From positions 2,156,001 to 2,220,000 of the forward strand of contig NZ_CP050137.1 of NCBI RefSeq assembly GCF_013344685.1: a DNA stretch of 64,000 bases, in the 5' to 3' direction. The notes under the pieces are model-generated. The model had not been told where the DNA came from and made no database searches. It saw only the letters and a program-made list of their open reading frames with translations. Numbering within the stretch: the stretch's first letter is position 1; the number at the start of each line of letters is the position of its first letter. The stretch is from Sphingomonas sp. CL5.1. GTDB taxonomy: Bacteria; Pseudomonadota; Alphaproteobacteria; Sphingomonadales; Sphingomonadaceae. This document shows, piece after piece, positions 26,428 to 36,110 of this stretch. A program made the position numbers and the translations under genes.

Positions 26428-27432
26428 GTGACAATTGTACGACAGCCAACCCGCGCCGGCGTGCGCGACGCCGCGGCGAAGGTGGCGGCGATCCTGCCGC
26501 CGACGCCGCTTTTCGTCCATGAAATCAATCATGTGCCGATCGCCTTCAAGGCCGAGTCGCTGCAGCCGATGGGGGCGTTCAAGATTCGCGGCGCATGGCA
26601 TCGGCTGACCGCGCTGGACGCGGAGGCGCGGGCGCGTGGCGTGGTCGCTTTCTCCTCCGGCAATCATGCGCAGGGAATCGCCTGGGCGGCGAAACGGCTG
26701 GGCATCGCCGCGACCATCGTGATGCCGGCCGACGCGCCACGCGCCAAGCGCGAATCGACGCTGGCGCTGGGCGCGGAGGTGGTCGATTACGACCGCGCGA
26801 CCGAAAGCCGCGAGACGATCGCCGGGCGACTCGCCCGCGCGCGCGGCGCGACACTGGTGCCGAGCTTCGACGATCCGTGGGTGATCGAGGGCCAGGGCAG
26901 CGCCGCGATCGAGGCGGCGCGGCAGATGGAGGAGGCGGGCCTCGGCGCGCCGGTCCATGCGGTCGTGCCGTGCGGTGGCGGGGGGCTTGCCGCCGGGATC
27001 GCGCTCGCGCTGCCCGACGCGCGGATCACGATCGTCGAGCCGGAGGGCTGGGACGACATGACGCGCAGCCTGGAGGCGAGCTGGATCGAGCCGGTCGGCC
27101 CCAATCCTCCGCCGACCGCCTGCGACGCGCTCCAGACCAGAGAGGTATCGCCGCTCACCTTCGAGGTGCTGGCGCGGCGCGATGCGAAGGGCGTGGCGGT
27201 CAGCGAGGAGGAGGTGGCGGCGGCGCAGCGCTGGGCGGCGGAGCATCTGAGGCTGGTGGTGGAGCCGGGCGGCGCGGTGGCGCTCGCGGCGGTGCTGGCG
27301 GGCAAGGCCCCGGCGGAAGCGGGGATGCTGGTGATCCTGTCCGGCGGCAACGTCGATCTTGATGCCTATGCCCGCGCGCTGGCGGGCGCGGGGGGGCTCA
27401 TAACGGCGGATGCTCGTTCAGAAGCGGTATGA
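26428..27432 (+). CDS. threonine/serine dehydratase family PLP enzyme
   Basis: A 334-residue fold-type II PLP enzyme. Lys52 in MGAFKIRGA is the Schiff-base residue. FSSGNHAQGIAWAA is the substrate-binding loop, and VPCGGGGLAAG binds the PLP phosphate. It lacks the C-terminal ACT regulatory domain of biosynthetic IlvA, so it resembles catabolic threonine dehydratase or serine racemase. The start is taken as the GTG at 26428 (VTIVRQPTRAG), preceded by AGGA. An in-frame ATG at 26305 would add 41 residues overlapping the divergent decarboxylase promoter region. Its 3' end overlaps the convergent tlpA-like gene by 35 bases. Confidence 0.87.
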   Translation: MTIVRQPTRAGVRDAAAKVAAILPPTPLFVHEINHVPIAFKAESLQPMGAFKIRGAWHRLTALDAEARARGVVAFSSGNHAQGIAWAAKRLGIAATIVMPADAPRAKRESTLALGAEVVDYDRATESRETIAGRLARARGATLVPSFDDPWVIEGQGSAAIEAARQMEEAGLGAPVHAVVPCGGGGLAAGIALALPDARITIVEPEGWDDMTRSLEASWIEPVGPNPPPTACDALQTREVSPLTFEVLARRDAKGVAVSEEEVAAAQRWAAEHLRLVVEPGGAVALAAVLAGKAPAEAGMLVILSGGNVDLDAYARALAGAGGLITADARSEAV

Positions 27433-27913
27433 GCACGGCGTTGAGCGTATCGAGGTCCAGCGCGCCAGCGCTCGCGTATCGCACTACGCCGGCGCGATCG
27501 ATCACGTAATTGGTCGGCACGCCGCCCATCACCGCATACGGCCCCTTCACCCGGCGCACCGCCGGAATGGCGAGCTTCTCGAACAGCGGCTTGAGCTTGT
27601 AGAGCGGCACCGAATCCTCGGTGGTCACCGCGAACACGAGCAGGCCGTGCTTCCGGGTGACCTGATAGAAAGCGTTCAGCGTCGGCAGTTCGGTGCGGCA
27701 TGGCACGCACCATGTCGCCCAGAAATTGAGCACGACGACATTGCCGCGCAGTTCCGACAGCCTGACCTTGTCGCCGGCGAATAGCGTCAGCTCGAAATCG
27801 GGCGCCGGCTCGCCGACGCGCGGCGCCTTCTCCGCCAGCGCCAGCGGGGCGGGCGTGGCAAGCGCCGCGCCGGCCAGCGCCAGCAATACCATTGACGCTC
27901 GGCGCATCCTCAT
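27398..27913 (-). CDS. TlpA-family thiol:disulfide oxidoreductase
   Basis: A 171-residue periplasmic thioredoxin-fold protein. An N-terminal signal peptide (to about residue 27, ending PLALA) precedes the AhpC/TSA-type domain. The redox motif is WCVPC with Cys69 and Cys72 in NFWATWCVPCRTE. The cis-proline segment is in GGVPTNYVID. Such proteins keep cysteines reduced in the periplasm, often for cytochrome c or cytochrome oxidase assembly. Nothing in the neighbourhood fixes the partner. It converges on and overlaps the dehydratase. Confidence 0.92.
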   Translation of the reverse strand: MRMRRASMVLLALAGAALATPAPLALAEKAPRVGEPAPDFELTLFAGDKVRLSELRGNVVVLNFWATWCVPCRTELPTLNAFYQVTRKHGLLVFAVTTEDSVPLYKLKPLFEKLAIPAVRRVKGPYAVMGGVPTNYVIDRAGVVRYASAGALDLDTLNAVLIPLLNEHPPL

Positions 27914-28044
27914 TCTTCCCCGGTTCCCTGCGCGAGAAGGAAGCCCGCTCGCCTCGTCGCGGTCAATACCAATCCCTACTGGCGCCGCGCGGCCCCCCCG
28001 GCTAACAGGCTCTGGAATATGTTGGTTGCACTCAGGGGTAAGCG

Positions 28045-28953
28045 ATGACGCCGACGGTCAAGGCCATTCTCGACAAGTATGAATCCGATTCGCCCGCCAC
28101 CAAGGCGAATCTCGCCCGCATCCTGATGCAGGGCAAGCTGGGCGGCACGGGCAAGCTGATCATCCTGCCGGTCGACCAGGGCTTCGAGCATGGCCCGGCG
28201 CGCAGCTTCGCGGTCAACCCGCCGGCCTATGACCCGCATTATCATTACCAGCTCGCGATCGACGCCGGCCTGTCGGCCTATGCCGCGCCGCTCGGCATGC
28301 TGGAGGCGGGGGCGGAGACGTTCGCCGGCCAGATCCCGACGATCCTGAAGTGCAACAGCTCCAATAGCTGGGCGACCAGCATCGACCAGGCGGTGACGGC
28401 GGGCGTGGACGATGCGCTGCGGCTGGGCTGCGCCGCGATCGGCTTCACCATCTATCCCGGCTCGGACCATGTGTTCGAGCAGATGGAGGAATTGCGCGAG
28501 CTTTCGGCGCAGGCCAAGTCGGTCGGCCTCGCCACGGTCGTGTGGTCCTATCCGCGCGGCGGCAAGCTCTCCAAGGAGGGCGAACTGGCGCTCGACGTCG
28601 GCGCCTATGCCGCGCACATGGCGGCGCTGCTCGGCGCGCATATCATCAAGGTGAAGCTGCCGACCGACCATATCGAGCAGGCCGACGCGAAGAAGGCCTA
28701 TGAGGGCGGCGACTGGTCCACGCAGGCCAAGCGTGTCGCGCACGTCGTGCAGTGCAGCTTCGCGGGGCGGCGGATCGTGGTGTTCTCCGGCGGTGCGGCG
28801 AAGGGCGCGGACGCGGTCTATCAGGACGCGCGCGACATCCGTGATGGCGGCGGCAACGGCTCGATCATCGGCCGCAATACCTTCCAGCGCGAGCGCGGCG
28901 AGGCGCTGGCGATGCTCGACAAGCTCGTCCGCATCTACAAGGGCGAGGAGTAA
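28045..28953 (+). CDS. class I fructose-bisphosphate aldolase (archaeal/DhnA type)
   Basis: A 302-residue Schiff-base aldolase of the DhnA type, which splits fructose 1,6-bisphosphate into two triose phosphates. Landmarks are LPVDQGFEHGPARSF near residue 41, the FTIYPGSDH segment near 134, and the Schiff-base lysine region IIKVKLPTDH with Lys202/Lys204. The phosphate-binding GGAAKGADAVYQDARD and IIGRNTFQR segments lie near the C-terminus. No class II aldolase is seen in the window. The ATG at 28045 follows GGGGTAAGCG. An O-methyltransferase gene begins six bases after the stop. Confidence 0.94.
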   Translation: MTPTVKAILDKYESDSPATKANLARILMQGKLGGTGKLIILPVDQGFEHGPARSFAVNPPAYDPHYHYQLAIDAGLSAYAAPLGMLEAGAETFAGQIPTILKCNSSNSWATSIDQAVTAGVDDALRLGCAAIGFTIYPGSDHVFEQMEELRELSAQAKSVGLATVVWSYPRGGKLSKEGELALDVGAYAAHMAALLGAHIIKVKLPTDHIEQADAKKAYEGGDWSTQAKRVAHVVQCSFAGRRIVVFSGGAAKGADAVYQDARDIRDGGGNGSIIGRNTFQRERGEALAMLDKLVRIYKGEE

Positions 28954-28958
28954 GCCCG

Positions 28959-29642
28959 ATGGTCGAGCGCACCCAGCCGCAGGACGCGCGCTGGGCGGCG
29001 GTCGACCGTTACATCGGCGAAAAGCTGCTCGGCGCGGATGAGGCGCCGGGCGCGACGCTCGCCGCCAACGCGGCGGGCGGCCTGCCGGATATCGACGTCT
29101 CTCCGCCGCAGGGGAAATTGCTCCAGCTTCTCGCGCTGATCCGTGGCGCGCGGCGCGTGCTGGAGGTGGGGACGCTCGGCGGCTATTCGACCTTGTGGCT
29201 GGCGCGCGCGGTGGGCGAGGGCGGCCGCGTCGTGACGCTGGAGATCGATCCGCATCATGCCGAGGTGGCGCGCGCCAATCTCGCGGCGGCGGGGGTCGGC
29301 GATCGCGTCGAGGTCATCACCGGCCCGGCGCTCGAATCGATCGCGCGGCTGGAGGGGCCGTTCGACCTCGCCTTCATCGACGCCGACAAGGAGAACAACG
29401 TCGCCTATGTGCGCGCGGCGATCCGCCTGTCGCGGCCAGGCACGGTGATCGTGGTCGACAATGTGATCCGCGAGGGCGGGGTGCTCGACGCCGCCAGCAC
29501 CGATCCGCGCATTCGGGGCACGCGGGCGCTGTTCGATTATGTTTCGAGCGAGCCGCGCCTCACCGCGACGGCGATCCAGACGGTCGGGGAGAAGAAGTGG
29601 GACGGCTTCCTGCTCGCGGTGGTGGACGCGGGCGAAGGATAG
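28959..29642 (+). CDS. O-methyltransferase (catechol O-methyltransferase-like)
   Basis: A 227-residue class I SAM-dependent methyltransferase. The SAM-binding loop is VLEVGTLGGYSTLWLA near residue 69. The acidic motif II is in VVTLEIDPHH. The metal-binding Asp and Asn residues expected for this family are in AFIDADKENN and VVDNVIREGG. Such enzymes methylate catechol-like hydroxyls, but the natural substrate is unknown. The six-base spacing suggests co-transcription with the aldolase, although no metabolic link is evident. Confidence 0.92.
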   Translation: MVERTQPQDARWAAVDRYIGEKLLGADEAPGATLAANAAGGLPDIDVSPPQGKLLQLLALIRGARRVLEVGTLGGYSTLWLARAVGEGGRVVTLEIDPHHAEVARANLAAAGVGDRVEVITGPALESIARLEGPFDLAFIDADKENNVAYVRAAIRLSRPGTVIVVDNVIREGGVLDAASTDPRIRGTRALFDYVSSEPRLTATAIQTVGEKKWDGFLLAVVDAGEG

Positions 29643-29664
29643 GTTTCGTCGGTCGGGCGGATAT

Positions 29665-30018
29665 TTATCCCGCCACCGGCAGCTTCACCGTGCCGTCCGA
29701 CTCGCGCTCCAGCGGGCCGTAGGCGATCACCGTTTCCAGCAGCAGCGGTTCGTAGAGATGCGGGAAATCCTGCCCGCCGCGCGACTTCTCCCATTTCAGC
29801 GACGCGCCGAACGAGGTGAGGTCCACCGCCGCGACGTGCAGGTCGTCCTGCCCGGCGAAATGCCTGTCCACCGTTTCGGTGAGCTGGCCGGAGGTGGAGA
29901 GATGGATGTAGCCGTCCGCCACGTCCACCGGCGCGCCCGCGAAACGACCGTCGCGTTCCAGCGCCGCCATCTGGTCGGCGGTCAGCACCTTGTACGCGAC
30001 GGACGGGCGGGCGGTCAT
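29665..30018 (-). CDS. DUF952-domain protein
   Basis: A 117-residue protein of the DUF952 family, with VAYKVLTADQMAALER at the N-terminus, DGYIHLSTSGQLTET near 36, and FPHLYEPLLLETVI near 85. The conserved His residues in the YIHLS and PHLY segments are typical. The function is unknown. The start overlaps the gyrA stop by four bases (ATGA), so it probably depends on gyrA transcription and translational coupling. It converges with the O-methyltransferase gene, with only 22 bases between them. Confidence 0.9.
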   Translation of the reverse strand: MTARPSVAYKVLTADQMAALERDGRFAGAPVDVADGYIHLSTSGQLTETVDRHFAGQDDLHVAAVDLTSFGASLKWEKSRGGQDFPHLYEPLLLETVIAYGPLERESDGTVKLPVAG

Positions 30019-32720
30019 TCCGTCTCGCCCGTCGCTTCGGTTTCCGGCGTTTCGCCTTCCTCCTCGCTTTCCTCGATCCGCGCGGCGGAGACGACATGCT
30101 CGTCGTTCGCCACGTTGAACAGCCGCACGCCTGCCGATCCGCGCCCGATCACGCGCAGGTCGCCCAATGGGATGCGGATCATCTTGGCCTGATCGGTGAC
30201 GAGCATGAGCTGCTGCGCCTTGGTCGCCGGGAAGCTGGCGACGACGAGACCGTTACGGGCGATATTGTCGATATTGGTGATGCCCTGGCCACCACGGCCG
30301 GTGCGGCGATATTCATAGGCCGACGACATCTTGCCATAGCCGTTGGCGCACACCGTCAGGATGAACTGCTCGTGTTCCGCCAGATGGGCGAAGCGTTCGT
30401 CGTCCATCGCGCGCGGCGCGCGTTCCGAATCCTCGCCCTTCCACGGCGCGTGGCGGAGATAATCCTCGCGCTCGTCCTGATCGCGCACGCCGACCTTGTG
30501 GAGGATCGAGAGCGAGATCACCTCGTCGCCCTTCGCGAGCTTCATGCCGCGCACGCCGGTGGAGTTGCGGCTCTGGAACTCGCGCACGTCGTTGCCGGGG
30601 AAGCGGATCGCCTTGCCGTGGCGGGTGGCGAGCAGCACGTCGTCCTCCTCGTCGAGCAGCGCGACACCGATCAAGCGGTCGTCCTCATCCTCGCCCTCGA
30701 ACTTCATGGCGATCTTGCCGTTCGAGGGAACGTTGGTGAAGGCGTCCATGCTGTTGCGGCGCACGTTGCCCCTGGCGGTGGCGAACATGACGTGGAGCTT
30801 GCCCCATTCCGCCTCGTCTTCCGGCAGCGGCAGGACGGTGGAGATCGTCTCCCCCTCGGCCAGTGGCAGCAGGTTGACCATCGGCCGCCCGCGTGTCGCC
30901 GGCCCGCCCTCCGGCAGCCTCCACACCTTGTAGCGATAGACCTTGCCGAGCGTGGAGAAGAACAGCACCGGCGTGTGGGTGGAGGTGACGAACAGCTCCG
31001 TCACCACATCCTCGTCCTTGGTCGCCATGCCGCTGCGGCCCTTGCCGCCGCGCGCCTGCGCCCGGAACGCTTCCAGCGGGGTCCGCTTGATATAGCCCTG
31101 CATGGTCACGGTGACGACCATGTCCTCGCGCTCGATCAGGTCCTCGTCCTCGATCCCGTCGGCGGCGGCGGCGATCTCCGTCCGGCGCGGGGTGGCGAAC
31201 AGGGCGCGCACCTCGGCGAACTCCTCGCGCATCACCGCATAGAGCTTCACGCGGTTGGCGAGGATCTCCAGCAGCTCCGCGATCGAGGCGGCGAGCTGCT
31301 CCAGCTCCGCGCCGATCTCGTCGCGGCCGAGTGCGGTCAGGCGATGCAGCCGCAGGTCGAGGATCGCGCGGACCTGGATCTCGCTCAGGCGATAGGTGTC
31401 GCCGGTCACCTCGGCGTCCATCGCCTCGACCAGCCGGATATAGGGCGCGATCTCCGCGATTGGCCATTCGCGCGCGAGCAGCGCCGCGCGCGCCTCCGCC
31501 GGGCTGGGGGAGCCGCGGATGATCCGCACCACCTCGTCGAGGTTGGTGACGGCGATAACGAGGCCGAGCAATATGTGCGCCCGATCCCGCGCTTTCGCCA
31601 GTTCGAACTTGGCGCGGCGGGTGATCACCTGCTCGCGGAACTGGACGAACGCCTGGATGATGTCGCGCAGGCCCAGCATCTCCGGCCGCCCGCCACGGAT
31701 CGCGAGCATGTTGGCTGGAAAGCTCGATTGCGCGGGCGTGTGCCTCCAGAGCTGGTTCAGCACCACCTCCGGCGTCGCGTCGCGCTTAAGGTCGATGACG
31801 ATGCGCACGCCCTCGCGGTTCGATTCGTCGCGGATGTCGCTGACGCCCTCGATGCGCTTGTCCTTGGCGGCCTCGGCGATCTTCTCGACCAGCGCGTTCT
31901 TACCCTGCTGGAAGGGGATTTCGGTGAGGACGATCGAGCGCCGGTCGCCGCGCCCTTCCTCGACCACATGGCGCGAACGCACCATGATCGATCCGCGCCC
32001 GGTGGCATAGGCGGAGCGCGCGCCCGCGCGGCCGAGGATGATCGCGCCGGTCGGGAAATCCGGCCCCGGCACGATCTCCATCAGTTCTTCCGTGGTGATC
32101 GCGCCATTGTCGAGATAGGCGAGGCAGGCGTCGATCACTTCGCCGAGATTGTGCGGCGGGATATTGGTCGCCATGCCGACCGCGATGCCGCCCGCGCCGT
32201 TAACGAGCAGGTTCGGGAAGCGCGCGGGCAGCACCTGCGGCTCGCTTTCGGAGCCGTCATAGTTCGGCTGGAAATCGACCGTATCCTTGTCGAGGTCGCC
32301 CAGCAGGTAATCCGCGATCTTGGCGAGGCGCGCCTCGGTGTAACGCATCGCGGCGGGCGGATCGGGGTCCATCGAGCCGAAATTGCCCTGGCCGTCGATC
32401 AGCGGCGCGCGCATCGACCAGTCCTGCGTCATGCGCGCGAGGGCGTCGTAGATCGCGGTGTCGCCGTGCGGGTGATATTTACCGATCACGTCGCCGACGA
32501 TGCGGGCCGACTTGCGATACGGCCGGTTCCACGCGAATCCGCTCTCGTTCGCGGAGAACAGGATGCGGCGATGCACCGGCTTCAGCCCGTCGCGCACGTC
32601 CGGCAGCGCGCGGGCGACGATCACGCTCATCGCGTAATCGAGATAGCTCGTCTTCATCTCCTCGACGATGGAGATGGGGGCAATGTCCGAAGGGTCGGCG
32701 AGGAGAATCTCGTCGGTCAA
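30015..32720 (-). CDS. gyrA: DNA gyrase subunit A
   Basis: A 901-residue type II topoisomerase subunit that introduces negative supercoils with GyrB. The N-terminal domain carries the active-site Tyr127 in AMRYTEARL. The quinolone-determining region reads [14 protein letters not shown], with Thr88 at the position of E. coli Ser83 and Asp92 at the position of Asp87. The GyrA-box appears as [10 protein letters not shown] near residue 560, followed by the six-bladed C-terminal DNA-wrapping domain and an acidic tail rich in Glu. Length is slightly above E. coli GyrA (875). The DUF952 gene follows with a four-base overlap. Confidence 0.98.
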   Translation of the reverse strand: MTDEILLADPSDIAPISIVEEMKTSYLDYAMSVIVARALPDVRDGLKPVHRRILFSANESGFAWNRPYRKSARIVGDVIGKYHPHGDTAIYDALARMTQDWSMRAPLIDGQGNFGSMDPDPPAAMRYTEARLAKIADYLLGDLDKDTVDFQPNYDGSESEPQVLPARFPNLLVNGAGGIAVGMATNIPPHNLGEVIDACLAYLDNGAITTEELMEIVPGPDFPTGAIILGRAGARSAYATGRGSIMVRSRHVVEEGRGDRRSIVLTEIPFQQGKNALVEKIAEAAKDKRIEGVSDIRDESNREGVRIVIDLKRDATPEVVLNQLWRHTPAQSSFPANMLAIRGGRPEMLGLRDIIQAFVQFREQVITRRAKFELAKARDRAHILLGLVIAVTNLDEVVRIIRGSPSPAEARAALLAREWPIAEIAPYIRLVEAMDAEVTGDTYRLSEIQVRAILDLRLHRLTALGRDEIGAELEQLAASIAELLEILANRVKLYAVMREEFAEVRALFATPRRTEIAAAADGIEDEDLIEREDMVVTVTMQGYIKRTPLEAFRAQARGGKGRSGMATKDEDVVTELFVTSTHTPVLFFSTLGKVYRYKVWRLPEGGPATRGRPMVNLLPLAEGETISTVLPLPEDEAEWGKLHVMFATARGNVRRNSMDAFTNVPSNGKIAMKFEGEDEDDRLIGVALLDEEDDVLLATRHGKAIRFPGNDVREFQSRNSTGVRGMKLAKGDEVISLSILHKVGVRDQDEREDYLRHAPWKGEDSERAPRAMDDERFAHLAEHEQFILTVCANGYGKMSSAYEYRRTGRGGQGITNIDNIARNGLVVASFPATKAQQLMLVTDQAKMIRIPLGDLRVIGRGSAGVRLFNVANDEHVVSAARIEESEEEGETPETEATGETE

Positions 32721-32783
32721 GAATCAGCGCTTTCGGGTTGTGTCGTTTCGATGACGAACCCTAGCCGACCGCGAAAGCGCTGA

Positions 32784-32819
32784 CCACCCCCGCGCCCGCG
32801 TATGCGCGCGTGGGGGTGG
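32784..32819. repeat. GC-rich hairpin between gyrA and small secreted protein gene
   Basis: CCACCCCC-GCGC pairs with GCGC-T-GGGGGTGG, a stem of about 12 bases with one bulge. It lies between the 3' end of the small secreted protein gene and the 5' end of gyrA on the same strand. It could end the upstream transcript before the gyrA promoter. No T-run follows on the minus strand, so this is a weak terminator candidate. Confidence 0.35.
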
Positions 32820-32856
32820 CGTGGCGACCCCGAAGGCTCGGGGGATCAGATGAGGA

Positions 32857-33165
32857 TTATTTGCACGCCTTCTTGTTGGCGTTGCCCGTCTTCGAGCAAT
32901 TGTAGGTGATGGTCTTGCCGGTCGAGGTCTTGGTGGTGACCATGCGGCCGGCTGGCGTGGTGGTCGCCTTGCGCGCGACATGCGTCGTCCTGGCGACGGT
33001 GGCCCTGGCGGTGGTCGCCGCCGGCTTCGTGACGGTGGTGGTCTTGGTCGCGACGGTGGTCTTGGCGGCGGTGGTCGCCTTCGCGGCCGGGGCCTGCGCA
33101 TAGGCCATCCCGCCCGAAGCGAGCGCGGCGGCGGAAATGGCGGCGAGGATCGCGGACTTCATCAT
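32857..33165 (-). CDS. small secreted Ala/Thr/Lys-rich protein
   Basis: A 102-residue protein with a clear signal peptide (MMKSAILAAISAAALASGGM, cleavage near AYA-Q at about residue 24). The mature part is a low-complexity run of Ala, Thr, Lys and Val with repeats such as TTVATKTTTVTKP, then a short tail containing TYNCSKTGNANKKACK with two cysteines that could pair. It is very basic and probably periplasmic or surface-bound. No known family is recognised. The start is set by a GGAG site before ATGATG at 33165/33162. The frame continues upstream to 33354 but that part does not look coding. Confidence 0.75.
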   Translation of the reverse strand: MMKSAILAAISAAALASGGMAYAQAPAAKATTAAKTTVATKTTTVTKPAATTARATVARTTHVARKATTTPAGRMVTTKTSTGKTITYNCSKTGNANKKACK

Positions 33166-33259
33166 TGCATCACTCCGTTTCGTGCGACGTCTGTCGGCGT
33201 CGGAGCCTGTAATGCACGAGAAAGAATCGCTGCGGCGTGACGCGAAGATTAAATATCCG

Positions 33260-33916
33260 TCAGGGAGCGATTTCCGTCCCGTCCCAAGAGAACAGCCGTC
33301 CGCTGTCCTTCGGCGCGAGACCGTCGATGACGTCGAGCAACTGCACGGCGGCACGGTCGGCGGCGAGGATGTCGCGGCCGGATTGCAGGTAAGGGCGCGA
33401 CAGCCGCGTATCGACCGTGCCGGGATGCAGCGCGACGACGATGCCGCGATCGTTGCGCCGCCGGTCCTCGATCGCCAGCGTGCGGACGAGCTGGTTGAGC
33501 GCCGCCTTGGATGCGCGATAGCCGTGCCAGCCGCCCAGCCGGTTGTCCGAAATGCTGCCGACCCGCGCGGACAATATCGCGAGGATGCTGCGCCCCGCCC
33601 TGGGCATGACCGGCAGGAAATGCTTCGCGACCAGCGCCGGGCCGATTGCGTTGACGGTATATTGCCGCGCGAGCCACGCCGGATCGAGATCGCCCGGCGC
33701 CTTTTCCGGGCCGCGCCCGTCCTCGTGCAGAATGCCGGTCGCGACGATCACCAGTTCCGGCGAACCGGCGCGTGCGGCCGCCGCGGCGATCGTCACCTCG
33801 TCGGTCACGTCGATTTCGGGGCGCGAGAGGCGGAGGACGATCTCTCCTTCCTCCTCCAGCGCGTCGGCCAGCGCGCCGCCGATCCCGCCGGATGCGCCGA
33901 TGACGACCGCGCTCAT
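33260..33916 (-). CDS. short-chain dehydrogenase/reductase family protein
   Basis: A 218-residue Rossmann-fold oxidoreductase. The cofactor loop is GASGGIGG at residues 7-14. The catalytic Tyr133 and Lys137 are in YRASK, and the preceding Ser is in LSARVGSIS. It resembles the CsgA-like SDRs that end in LFSWDGTEIAP. The substrate is unknown. The start at 33916 overlaps the yaaA stop as ATGA. A longer frame to 34237 would run through yaaA and is not credible. Confidence 0.92.
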   Translation of the reverse strand: MSAVVIGASGGIGGALADALEEEGEIVLRLSRPEIDVTDEVTIAAAAARAGSPELVIVATGILHEDGRGPEKAPGDLDPAWLARQYTVNAIGPALVAKHFLPVMPRAGRSILAILSARVGSISDNRLGGWHGYRASKAALNQLVRTLAIEDRRRNDRGIVVALHPGTVDTRLSRPYLQSGRDILAADRAAVQLLDVIDGLAPKDSGRLFSWDGTEIAP

Positions 33917-34659
33917 CGCCGGCGGAAGGTCCAGCTGTCGCGCTCGCTCGCAGCGGCGTCGAAGGCGTAGCCGTCGCTGTCGAACCCGCGCATCGCGTCC
34001 GCGTCCGCGATGCGATGCTCGACCAGCCAGCGGGCCATCATGCCGCGCGCCTTCTTCGCGTGGAAGCTGATGAAGCGGTCGTTCGCCTCGCGGAAATCGA
34101 CATTGATGACGCGGATGCCGTCCGGCAACAGCCCGTCCACCGCCGCCCAATATTCCTGGCTGGCGAGGTTGAGCAGCACCGCCGATCCCTCCGCCGCGAT
34201 ATCGCCCGCCAGCGCGTCGGCGATGCGCCTGCCCCACCAGTCGGTCAGCTTCTTGCGACGCGGCGACCAGCGCGTGCCCATCTCCAGCCGATAGGGGCGC
34301 ATCCGGTCGAGCGGTCGCAGCAGGCCGTATAGCCCGGACAGCATCCTGAGATGATCCTGCGCGAAGTCGATCGCCGCCTCGTCCAGCGTCGCGGCTTCCA
34401 GCCCGGTATAGACGTCGCCGGCGAAGGCGCGGATCGCCGGCCGCTCGGGCAGCGTTTCAAAGGCGCGGAAGCGCTCCGCATTCAGCGTGGCGAGCTTGTC
34501 CGAGATGTGCATCAGTTCGCCGAGCCGCCTGCGCGACATCCTCGCCGCCGCCTTCGCCAGCGTCGCCGCCTCCCCCGCGAAACGCGGCGCGGTGGTCGCC
34601 ATTGCGGGCAGGGGCGTTGCATAGTCCAGCGTCTTGGCGGGGGAAATCACGGCGATCAT
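33913..34659 (-). CDS. yaaA: peroxide stress protein YaaA (UPF0246)
   Basis: A 248-residue member of the YaaA family, which limits free intracellular iron and oxidative DNA damage in E. coli. The N-terminal MIAVISPAKTLDY, the GLYGLLRPLDRMRPYRLEMG segment near residue 110, and the FHAKKARGMMARW segment near 200 are the family signatures. It is the first gene of a two-gene operon with the SDR gene. It is divergent from the TPR gene, with 152 bases between the starts. Confidence 0.95.
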   Translation of the reverse strand: MIAVISPAKTLDYATPLPAMATTAPRFAGEAATLAKAAARMSRRRLGELMHISDKLATLNAERFRAFETLPERPAIRAFAGDVYTGLEAATLDEAAIDFAQDHLRMLSGLYGLLRPLDRMRPYRLEMGTRWSPRRKKLTDWWGRRIADALAGDIAAEGSAVLLNLASQEYWAAVDGLLPDGIRVINVDFREANDRFISFHAKKARGMMARWLVEHRIADADAMRGFDSDGYAFDAAASERDSWTFRRR

Positions 34660-34811
34660 GGCGCCAGCGCCTATCGGGGGAACCGAAGGCGTTCAATCCA
34701 TGTTCAGCGGATTGACGTCAGGGAACACCGGGTTTCTTGAACCTGCAGGGGCAGGAAGGTAGAGCGGCGCGGAGGCGCCCGCGCGCCTTCCAGAACGGAG
34801 AGAATAACGCG

Positions 34812-36089
34812 ATGAAAAGCATCTACCGGGCCGCGATCGCCGCCGCCCTCCTTTCCGGCGCAGGCGGCATCGCGCTCGTGACGCCGGCCGCCGCCAAGGA
34901 AAAGAAGGCGGAGGAATCCAAGACGCCGCCGCTGAAGCTCAGCAAGGACGTCCAGCCGCTCGCCGCCAAGGCGCAGGCCGCGATCCAGGCGAAGGACTAC
35001 GCCACCGCCGCGCCGCTGGTGCAGCAGGTCTCCGCCGCCGCCAAGACCGATGACGACAAATATATCGCCTCCGTGTTCGAGCTCCAGCTCGCGGTCGGCC
35101 AGTCACCCAGCGGGCAGATCGACGACAACAAGATCAAGGGCCCGCTCGACGCGCTGATCGCCAACCCGCGCACGCCGCAGGCCGATCAGGCGCGCTTCAA
35201 CTATCAGCGCGGCATCATCGCCGCCAACGCCAAGCAGCCGCAGGAGGCGATCGCCTTCTTCCAGCGCGCGCAGCAACTCGGCTACAGCGATCCCAACCTT
35301 CCGCTCCAGATGGTGAAGATCAAGATGGAGAGCGGCGACATCGCCGGCGGCTCCGCCGATCTCCAGAAGGCGATCGACGCGCAGATCGCCGCCGGCCAGA
35401 AACCGGACGAGCAGCTCTATCGCTATGCCATGGCCAAGACGCTGCAGAAGCGCCTGATCCCGGATTCGATCGGCTGGATGAAGCGCTATATCACCGCTTA
35501 TCCGAGCGCGAAGAACTGGCGCGACATCGTGTTCGTCTATGGCATCCAGCAGGGCAGCGCCGTGACGCTCGACAAGGCGCAGAAGGTCGACCTGTTCCGC
35601 CTGCTCCGCCGCGAGAAGGCGCTGGCAGACCAGTTCGATTACGAGATCTACGCGCAATATGCGATCGATCTCGGCCTGCCGAACGAGGGCAAGTCGGTGA
35701 TCGACGAAGGCCGCGCGGCGGGCAAGCTGCCGGCGGATTCGGTCACGGCGAACGATCTCTATCGCGTCGCCAAGCAGTCGATCGCGAACGAAGGCTCGCT
35801 CGATCCGCTCGACGCCAAGTCGAAGGCCGCCGCCAACGGCAAGCTCGCCGCCGGCACCGCCGACGCGCATCTCGGCGCGGGAAATTACGCCAAGGCGATC
35901 GAGCTTTATAAGGTCGCGCTGCAGAAGGGCGGCGTGGACGCCGATGCGGTCAACACCCACCTCGGCATCGCGCTCGCCAATTCCGGCGATACCGCCGGCG
36001 CCAAGGCGGCGTTCGAAGCGGTGAAGGGCGCGCCGCGCGCCGACATCGCCTCCTTCTGGCTCACGGCGCTGTCCACCCCGGCGGCCTGA
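34812..36089 (+). CDS. secreted tetratricopeptide-repeat protein
   Basis: A 425-residue exported protein. The signal peptide MKSIYRAAIAAALLSGAGGI ends near AAA-K at about residue 29, followed by a basic Lys/Glu patch. The rest is alpha-helical with TPR-like pairs, for example NYQRGIIAANAKQPQEAIAFF and YAKAIELYKVALQKGG. It is likely a periplasmic scaffold, with unknown partners. The ATG at 34812 is preceded by GGAGAGAATAAC. An in-frame ATG at 34737 would place 25 residues before the signal peptide. A strong terminator follows. Confidence 0.88.
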   Translation: MKSIYRAAIAAALLSGAGGIALVTPAAAKEKKAEESKTPPLKLSKDVQPLAAKAQAAIQAKDYATAAPLVQQVSAAAKTDDDKYIASVFELQLAVGQSPSGQIDDNKIKGPLDALIANPRTPQADQARFNYQRGIIAANAKQPQEAIAFFQRAQQLGYSDPNLPLQMVKIKMESGDIAGGSADLQKAIDAQIAAGQKPDEQLYRYAMAKTLQKRLIPDSIGWMKRYITAYPSAKNWRDIVFVYGIQQGSAVTLDKAQKVDLFRLLRREKALADQFDYEIYAQYAIDLGLPNEGKSVIDEGRAAGKLPADSVTANDLYRVAKQSIANEGSLDPLDAKSKAAANGKLAAGTADAHLGAGNYAKAIELYKVALQKGGVDADAVNTHLGIALANSGDTAGAKAAFEAVKGAPRADIASFWLTALSTPAA

Positions 36090-36110
36090 CCGACGCGACG
36101 GGCGAAAACG

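Noticed and set aside
30096..32783. 895-codon open frame antisense to gyrA
   Set aside because: It is a shadow of the highly conserved gyrA. No ribosome site and no family motifs.
33260..34237. Extended 325-residue version of the SDR protein
   Set aside because: The extra N-terminus runs through yaaA in another frame. The ATGA overlap start at 33916 gives the conserved SDR beginning.
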